This document shows positions 56,950 through 64,000 of a stretch of 64,000 nucleotides of DNA, piece after piece (position 1 is the stretch's first letter; every line of letters starts with the position of its first letter). This DNA comes from Mantis religiosa (taxonomy: Eukaryota; Arthropoda; Insecta; Mantodea; Mantidae). Below the pieces are notes generated by a model. That model ran no database searches and was not told the DNA's origin. It worked only from the letters and a program-made list of their open reading frames with translations. Both the position numbers and the translations under genes were made by a program. The stretch lies in assembly GCA_030765055.1 (NCBI GenBank), contig CM060953.1, positions 14,724,653 through 14,788,652 of the forward strand, given 5' to 3'.

Positions 56950-57250
56950 CTGCTCTTAACCTCCATACCTCCTTGTTACTTAATTAGTCCCTTTCTTCCC
57001 TCCCCCCCCCTCCCACCTTCCTTTCTTATATTCTTTACATCTGGCGCATTTATCTTTTACTTTCTGCAAGAACTCACCACTACATCTTACCTTCTTTTCC
57101 TCCATGCCTGTTAACATTTTTATAGCTACTATCCTCTTCTCTACTTTTCCTCCCAAAACTTTTTTCTCCATATTGCAACATCCCCACATTCTGTTAGTGT
57201 TCTATGCTTTCTTTTCCCCCACACAATTCACAAACTTCAAAATTACAAAC
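56950..57250 (-). mobile_element. LINE family G, C-terminal finger fragment
   Basis: In complement CELCGGKESIEH, then EKRIVAIKMLTGMEEKKVRC and KDKCARCKEYKKGRW. It lies head-to-head with the next LINE segment. Confidence 0.5.
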
Positions 57251-57608
57251 TTATGCACAAGCAGTGGACGTTTTCCAATAATAACAGAACTAAATTGAAA
57301 CATAAAGTAGGAGAACAGGTAGAAGGAGGAGAGGTAATACAGACAAAGAGAATAAAAACATTCAAATGGAGGGAGGAACAGACAGTAGGTTTTATACATG
57401 ATATAAATTCAGGTGTAGGTCAAATTATAGAAAGGGGTATAAAACTGAACATTAAGGAAGATAGGGTGGGAAAAGCATTAGAACTACTGGAATTACTAGT
57501 AAAAAGGGTGGGGAAAGAAATGGAAACAAGACAAAATAAGAAGCAAGAAGATAAAGGGTGGTATGATGAGGAATGCAGAGCAGAGAAAAAAGAAGTATTT
57601 AAAGATCT

Positions 57609-58929
57609 GTAATTCCTTTCTTGGAAGTGTTGAAAACAGTGTTGTTATAATAAATTAAATTTAAAGGTAGTCGATTAATGACACTAAACAACTAACCAAA
57701 ATATACATAGAACAAAATTTCTTCCAGTTTCAAACAAAATATTTCCACCAAACTTCACGTTTAGCAATGGGCAACCCCCTATCACCCTTCCTGGCCGATC
57801 TGTACATGAGTGCATTAGAAATAAGGATCACAAAAGGTTTCCCTTGGATGTTCAAACTCTGGCAATGATATGTAGATGACATCTTTGCAATAGTACCAAA
57901 AAAAACACATCAGTGATGCACTAAAACTTTTAAATATCCAAGAAAAAAGCATCAAGTTCACCGTAGAAATAGAAAAAGATGAGCATTTACCATTTTTTGA
58001 TCTAAAAATAATGAGAAATAAAAACAGACTAAACTTTGGCATTTACAGAAAACCAACACAGACAGACAACTACATAAAAGCTAATGGCTACAACCCAAGA
58101 TCCCACAAACAGGCAATCTTTAATAGTTTAGCACACAGACTGGCCAACATCCCTCTCACAGCAGAAGAATACAAAACAGAATACAACAAAATTATTGAAA
58201 TAGCACAAAAAATCACTTTCCCAAATCATTAGTTAACAAAAAAGTGAACTTAGCAAAAAAGAAGCTAATAAAGGAAACCATAACCCTCTCAGGTACAGAA
58301 ACTAATATGATTTTCAAAAAATTCACTTACCATCCATGGGCCTTTGATAAATTCAAAAAAGTATTCAAAAAACAAAACATTCAACTAGCACCAGTTAACC
58401 ATTACTCCTTAAAAAACCTAATTTGTTCAAACATCAAAGATGCCATTCCATCTAACAAAAAATCTGGTATATATCAAATTGAATGTTGTGACTGTAGTCA
58501 AATTTATATTGGAAAAACCAAAAGAAATTTAGAAACAAGAGCAAAGGAACACTTTAGGAACATAAAATATAAACAATAAGAAAAATCAGCATTTGCCACG
58601 CATTTTTTGGGAAAAAAACCACAACATAAATCCAGAACCAAAACTACTAAGACATAAATCAGGAAAACAAGAACTATCCTCATGGGAACAAATCTTCATT
58701 TCAAAAAATAGCAACAAAGTATTCAATTTCGACATCTCCCAGAAAGATATGTTTAGCAAGTTCCTCGAACCGCCACCAGAGGAGACCTAAGACAAAATAT
58801 TTTCAACTACACCAATGAGAACTAGTCGATGGCTGGTTGAGGATGGAGGCAAAGTCTCTGAAACATGTTCCAGAAAAATTTAAAAGTAAGTGTTGTTTAG
58901 TGTCATTAATCGACTCCCTTTAAATTTAC
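57609..58929 (+). mobile_element. Penelope-like element family B with inverted tip and 11 bp target duplication
   Basis: TTTAAAGATCT is at 57598-57608 and 58930-58940. The insert starts with an inverted 87 bp 3' tip (57609-57695), then a forward body. The body has RT (NPLSPFLADLYMSALEIRIT; YVDDIFAIVP with a stop just before it), GIYRKPTQTDNYIKANGYNP, HYSLKNLICSNIKDAIP and GIYQIECCDCSQIYIGKTKR (58244-58579). The end is WEQIFISKNSNKVFNFDI. The N-terminal RT is missing; stops and frameshifts are present. Confidence 0.92.
58831..58875 (+). ncRNA. Hammerhead-like motif B5 (core mutated)
   Basis: GGCTGG, TTGAGGA (58837-58843; the core C is T), stem II GGAGGC-AAA-GTCTCT, GAAA, CATG, TT, CCAG. Compared with B2, stem I changed from CCGG/CCGG to CTGG/CCAG, again compensatory, although the C-to-T change should abolish cleavage. 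Confidence 0.65.
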
Positions 58930-59654
58930 TTTAAAGATCTTATTAAATGGAGGAGAACGGAAGAAGAAACAGACAGGAAACATCTGTTGGTTAAGAAATG
59001 GGCATATAAAAATTTACTAGAAGCAAAAAAGAAAGAATGGCAGGAAAAAATGGAGAAAAAGTTAAAAGAAGTTATAGAGGGAAAGGATGGAAAAAAAAAA
59101 AAAATATGGGAAGCAGTAAGAGGTGTAGTCAGAAAAGAGCAAGCAAAAAATGAGATTAAAGCAAATGAATGGCAGAGATATTTCAGGGAACTGATAGGGG
59201 AGGGAAGAAAATTAAAATTAGAAATAAGAGATTTGGGAACAATAGAAATAGCAAATGAAGATCTAGATAGGCAATTCACAATGCAAGAGGCATATCAACA
59301 ATGAAAATCTATAAAAAAAGAGAAGGCAGTAGGACTCGATGGTATACCAGGGGAATTTTGGAAAGTGTATGGGGAAACAAAAAAGGGCTTAGAAGTAATG
59401 ACAAAGGTGCTAAACAAGGAAGTTTATTACAAACTTTTAATTGCAGAATAGTAACATTCTTTTTGGAACAGTTTTAACTATTTGCTGGTCTATGCATATT
59501 GTCTGCATTCCTTATTCTGTGGTCATGCATAGTTTACTGTGAAGCTACAGCTTAACAGAAAATACATATAGTCATCAGCAGGAGTAAAATATTTTGGGTT
59601 CTAAATAAGTGTATACAGGAATGATGGGCCCAACACCACAAATAATATGTACAA

Positions 59655-60345
59655 TATTTGATGGATAGAGTCAACATGAAAAATTCAATGCCATGGCCGG
59701 GATTTGAACTGGGATTTAAGAGTTAAATGATGAAGCCTGGGACTTAAGTACTTACAATAGTAAGTCGCCACAAACGGTGTATCTCGGATACAAGAGCCCC
59801 TAGTGGTCTACCGGGGAAATATACGAGTCAACTGGAGAATTTAATGTCAGGACGGTGCGTTGGCCATGGTAGCTCAAAGGTTAAGAGCGACTGGACGGAA
59901 ACCAGGAGATCCGTGGTTCAAATCCCGGCCATGGCATTGAATTTTTCATGTTGACTCTATCCATCAAACATCTTAGCCTATATACGGCTAGTGTGGAGAA
60001 ATGATTAATTTCCATCAATTAACTAAAATAATAAGAGTTAAATGATGAAGCCTGGGTCTTAAGTACTTACAATAGTAAGTCGCCACAAACGGTGTATCTC
60101 GGATGCGAGAGCCCCTAGTGGTCTACCGGGGAAATATACGGGTCAACTGGAGAATTTAATATCAGGACGGTGCGTTGGCCATGGTAGTTCAAAAGTTAAG
60201 AGCGACTGGACGGAAACCAGGAGATCCGTGGTTCAAATCCCGGCCATGGCATTGAATTTTTCATGTTGACTCTATCCATCAAACATCTTAGCCTATATAT
60301 ACGGCTAGTGTGGAGAAATGATTAATTTCCATCAATTAACTAAAA
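59655..60345 (+). mobile_element. SINE-3 tandem, 315 bp period
   Basis: An inverted tip with part of the tRNA-like region (59664-59708) precedes two plus-strand units ('tgaagcctgg' at 59731 and 60046). The tRNA-like parts are at about 59860-59935 and 60175-60250. Both units share 'aatcccggccatggcattga'. Confidence 0.88.
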
Positions 60346-60349
60346 TGTA

Positions 60350-60600
60350 CAATATTGCTACATTGAGTGAAAATAGGCAAAATATGCTGTTTGTTTTGTA
60401 TTGGATGTATTTATTTCCATAATAATATTGTACAAAAATCTTACAAGTTTCATATACATTAACTTTTGAGTTGCTATTTTCCCCCTCTTTATTCCAACAT
60501 GCATTTTAACACCATGGTTTTATTATGCATGATGGACCTTAACATAATTCATATTACCTTGTTATTAATATTTGCCCTGTACCATCTGATTTTAATAATA
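60350..60600. other. Unassigned AT-rich DNA
   Basis: No feature was recognised. Confidence 0.4.
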
Positions 60601-60604
60601 TGCA

Positions 60605-61290
60605 TGATGAACTTTACCTCAATTTATATTGCTTTATTTTCCTAAGCCATTTGCCTCTTATTCTCCCCATAAATTCTCCTATCCTTTTTATATCCCCCTC
60701 CTTTTGTACTCTCATTATCTTGACTTTCAGCACTTTAACACTCTCCCATTTTTTGGGTATAAACTGATCCCTCCATAGTTTTGTTTCTTCACATTCCAGT
60801 ATATAATGTAATTCATTATCTACCTCCCCACATAGAGGGCAGCTATCCAAATTCACTTCCTTCCTATCCCCTCTTAACTTATGTGCACTTAATCTAGTCC
60901 ACAAACCTCAACATACTTCTCGCTTCCCCATTCAACTTTTAATTGTCTATATTGTACTAAACTTTTCTTTCCTTCAAGACGGGAATAATTCCTGTTTCTC
61001 TATGCCCTTCACTCTGTTCCTCACTTCTTTTCAAAAACTTGTAATCAACCCCCTCCATCTCCTCCCATATATTTCCCATTCCAATTTCTTGTAAAGTTCT
61101 CCTTACTCCCTGAGCCCAGTTCACCTCAGCACTAGATTTCTCTTGGATTACTAAACATTGCCTCAATAAATTCTGCTCGTCAAACGAGCTTAATCTGTAC
61201 CAATATTTAAGTATCCTTTCTACTATCAAACTCTTACTACCTACTCGTCCCAACTCCATCATTGCTGCTCCATTGGTTTGTTTTGTAAGT
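60605..61290 (-). mobile_element. LINE family G, C-terminal region
   Basis: Two minus frames are present. 60957-61262 reads SLIVERILKYWYRLSSFDEQ and AEVNWAQGVRRTLQEIGMGN. 60614-60904 reads MWTRLSAHKLRGD, CPLCGEVDNELHYILECEET (finger) and KLWRDQFIPKKWE, then RIGEFMGRIRGKW. This is the fullest C-terminus of the family here. Confidence 0.68.
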
Positions 61291-61609
61291 TTTGGTCATA
61301 TCACTGAGCAGTGTTCTAGAACTTAGAACACTTCTTACAGAAAACCACATCACCAAATTAACATAAATAATTTTAACTACCACCATCATACATCAAAACA
61401 TGCTTTTTTATTATTTATCACCACTACCAAACATATGTATAACATCTGCAACATTTAACTGAAAGAGGGAAATATTTTAGGAACTATTACTGCTACACAT
61501 TATATTATTTAATTACTCATCCAAGAAAATGTGACAACCATTTGTTTATGGGGATAACAGTACATTAAACCAATACAAGATAGAGTATTACATTCCTTTA
61601 TACCACAGA

Positions 61610-62310
61610 GCACTAACAATCATCCATAAACTTCTGCACTGAGTAATAGGCCTTCTGTATAGATAGTTTTTAAGAGTAGACATTTTCCCTGAAGATAGTA
61701 ATTTTAAGTATTTGGGAAGGGCATTGAATATTCTGACATTCGTAATATACTCCTTTCTGGAAACAAGTCAATCTAGCACTAGGTTTGTGTAAGTCCGTTC
61801 TTTGTCTAGTATTTTTCTATGTATATTCACATTTAGTGAAAAGTAGTCTTGATTTTTAATATGGAAACACATATGCATAAAGATATATTCACAAGGAAGT
61901 GTTAAAATATTCAGCCTTTGAAACAGACCCTTACATGGAGCTGTAACGTTGATGCCACATATCACTCTGATGGCTCTCTTTTGTAATATAAATACTCGCT
62001 TACTCTCCACCGAGTTACCCCAGAATATCAAACCATATTTCATTATCAAACAAAAATATGCATAGTATACCTGTTTTAATATCTGAATTAGACAAAAAGA
62101 ATTCAATGACCTAAGCGCAAAAGTAGCCAATGTCAACTTGGGTAAGAAACCCCTGTATGAGTTTTCCAATTAACATTCGTATCAAACTGCAAACTCAAGA
62201 ATTTAATGAGTAAAGTCTGGTCGAGCACAGCCTTATCAGTGCCTATGCACAGAGAAAGATTTTGCAAACTGTATGCCTCAAACCTCAACACCTTAGTTTT
62301 TTTTTAATTA
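61610..62310 (-). mobile_element. Jockey-like LINE J4 (J1 relative), 3' part
   Basis: The minus frame 61768-62169 reads QVYYAYFCLIMKYGLIFWGN, VFILQKRAIRVICGI and CKGLFQRLNILTLPCEYIF, closely matching J1 (LVYYAYFNSIMEYGILFWGN at 15970-16030). The RT palm is absent. Confidence 0.75.
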
Positions 62311-62317
62311 TTTTTTT

Positions 62318-62553
62318 TAAATTTACGCCCTTTAACTTTTTAAGTCATATTGGACGATGAATGAAATGGGTGAAATGATGCTTAGATGGGCCCAGGGTTC
62401 ATGGAGCTTAGAGTTACCCAACATTCGTCTTTTAGGATAAGGGAAAATCCCAGAAGAAACCTTATCCAGGTAACTCACCCTGACCGAGATTCGAACTCAG
62501 GACTTCTTGAACATAAGGCAGACACGCTATCATCTACGCTACCAAGGTAGGCT
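62318..62553 (-). mobile_element. SINE-1 copy
   Basis: This is the reverse complement of SINE-1 ('gtcatattggacgatgaatg', 'ggttcatggagcttagagtt', tRNA-like end 'gagattcgaactcaggactt'). Confidence 0.85.
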
Positions 62554-62819
62554 CCTTAGTTTTGTCTGTTCTTAAAGCATTCTGATTAAGCAGACATTAA
62601 GTTTAATGCAAAGCAAGCAGAGCTAAGCTTTGGTAGCATGGCTAATTTGTTTTCTCCAATTGCGCTCTTCATCTATTTAAAGTTCAAAAATGTTTGTATC
62701 ACATACTTAATTTATAGTGTGATTGCTGCATCCAATTGTTGATTCCATAACCTAGTTATGATTTGTTTTGAGTTGAATAAAGTTTTTTTATCATAGTTTA
62801 ATGATAGCTTATTTACTTC

Positions 62820-63535
62820 AAATCAAATGTGGAGCCCGGAAACGAGGAGACAAACGCGGCTGCTAAGTTTGCTTGCCATTTGTCCCGGAGTTTAACAACT
62901 GCAGTGCCATACCAGGATGTGTAATACTTTTTCCATTGCCAACTCCTATCTGCTTGGCAGCACTCCTGGATAGCTTTGGAAGGCACACAACTTTGAGAGA
63001 TAAAGAAAAGGGTAAACCCCTGGCCAACCTCCTGCAGGGATAACCGGCGGGCCGAGGTGATACTGACCTGGCTGAGAATTGGGTACACACGTGCGACTCA
63101 TGGCCATCTGTTAAGAGAGGAACCGGCCCCTGTGTGTGCTCCGTGTACAGTATGCCTCACTATGTGGCATGTATTGCTCGATTGCCCACAGTACGCTCCT
63201 GTTGGGGTTGGGAACTAACTTGCTCAGTGTTTTAGGGGACGACCCAGTAGCTGTGGCTAAGGCACTGCAGTTGAAATCAGTTTTAATAAACAAGTCTGAC
63301 TTGGATTTTATCTTTGTTACTTTTAGAGATTTTAAATTTTAAGCCTTTTACTTTGAATTTCGTGTATTTTATTTTTTGCTTTTAACCTTTGGATGTACTT
63401 TTAATTGTTGGGTATTTTTATTTTATTTTACCTTTTAGCTTAGTTTGTGTGGCTTTTAGCTCTTAGTGTTAACTTCGGCCTCAAATGACCTCGTCGACGG
63501 GCCCTAGAACACTACACACTCACTCACTCAAATGT
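62820..63535 (+). mobile_element. LINE family H, 3' end
   Basis: A plus frame reads GTNLLSVLGDDPVAVAKALQ then LKSV..NKSDLDF, the C-terminal helix seen in many insect LINE ORF2 proteins after the terminal finger. It is followed by a T-rich 3' UTR, then 'acctcgtcgacgggccctag' and a (CACT)n tail. The same tail is inserted in SINE-3 at 51131-51183. Confidence 0.6.
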
Positions 63536-63599
63536 GGAGCTGTTCAAATGCTTTATTGACAGAGTTATTGATGTCACTTCTCAGATATATAGTTAAGTG

Positions 63600-64000
63600 C
63601 AGAGGATCTACCCAAAAGTCCGAAGACCCTGGCCTCTTTCAACCTAGGAGCGATGGATTAAAAGCCCCCCCCATCGACGTCAAGACAGGATGGAAGTGGA
63701 TACGCCACTTACGCACGTCAACCCCACAGGGAAGACTACTGAAAACCTCGGTGGGGCCGCCTGGTGATCTAGCACACCTTCTACTAGCTCTGCAGGCTAG
63801 TACCCGGGAATTAGGAGTCAACTCTCTACGCCCTCCGGGCGGCGGTAGCATGGCCAGAGGTACCCAATCTCCCGTGGGTGTTGGGAACACACTGCCTCCT
63901 CGAGTCCAACCCAATTCGAACAATTCACATTCAGAGAGGGGCTCGAATGTTTGGCCCAAGGTTCCTCTAGTAATGTCAGAGGTACCACGAGTGCTAAGGG
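63600..64000 (-). repeat. GC-rich repeat, copy 2 (cut by window end)
   Basis: In complement this is homologous to 26000-26515 ('gtggtacctctgacattact', 'gtaagtggcgtatccacttc'). Open frames over it are not recognisable proteins. Confidence 0.6.

Larger units (their letters stand above)
57253..59430 (+). mobile_element. LINE family G body, split by Penelope B
   Basis: A lysine/glutamate-rich frame (QTKRIKTFKWREEQTVGFIH, then GWYDEECRAEKKEVFKDL) stops at the insertion at 57609. It resumes at 58941 as LIKWRRTEEETDRKHLLVKK, then KKIWEAVRG and KEKAVGLDGIPGEFWK, the linker that precedes the RT domain in non-LTR retrotransposons. It ends near 59430 without the RT palm. Confidence 0.7.

Overview
This window is AT-rich eukaryotic nuclear DNA with one recognisable host gene and very dense transposable-element debris. 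The host gene is split by GT-AG introns and encodes an NFX1-type zinc finger helicase (ZNFX1). The repeats are Penelope-like elements, jockey-type LINEs, Tc1/mariner and pogo/Tigger relics, tRNA-derived SINEs and solo LTRs. That mix points to an arthropod with a large genome, probably an insect. A cockroach or termite relative is my guess from repeat style only; nothing here proves it. No bacterial-type genes, operons, CRISPR arrays, rRNAs or functional tRNAs were seen.

Layout. 1-6.4 kb: SINE-1 end, the 3' end of Penelope family A, a nested Penelope E/B cluster, a mariner relic, an inverted cluster of tRNA-like SINE-3, a Tigger-like tail and a foldback MITE. 6.45-13.6 kb: two ZNFX1 exons on the minus strand, separated by a 4.2 kb intron holding a mariner interrupted by SINE-2, a LINE tail, an inverted Penelope B dimer and Penelope A. 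13.7-25.9 kb: LINE and Penelope D pieces split by a solo LTR plus a jockey LINE, a large Penelope C palindrome, a second solo LTR, a LINE carrying a SINE-3 tandem block, two opposed Tc1 relics, Penelope F and SINE-1 copies. 26-31.5 kb: a GC-rich repeat, a mariner whose transposase region has become an 8 x 145 bp array, and a foldback-like element built from 175 bp repeats. 31.5-44 kb: mostly unassigned DNA with a long (ATC)n tract, LINE fragments, a decayed multi-copy-type ORF, a 286 bp MITE and a 3 x ~100 bp array carrying CRE palindromes. 44-52 kb: another 175 bp array, SINEs, Penelope F and D, a mariner relic and a Tigger-derived 160 bp array. 53-64 kb: LINE fragments, a Penelope B insertion with a clear target duplication, a SINE-3 tandem and a second GC-rich repeat.

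The most interesting signal concerns the Penelope-like elements. Several unrelated families carry, near the 3' end, a compact hammerhead-ribozyme motif (CTGARGA, stem II, GAAA, very short stem III, stem I) whose stem I shows compensatory changes between copies. The same families repeatedly occur as tail-to-tail inverted dimers bounded by 10-12 bp target-site duplications, so the hairpin form appears to be the inserted unit. A second theme is repeated birth of tandem arrays inside DNA-transposon relics (145, 160 and 175 bp periods).

All identifications come from reading translations and repeats by eye. No database search, alignment or folding program was run.
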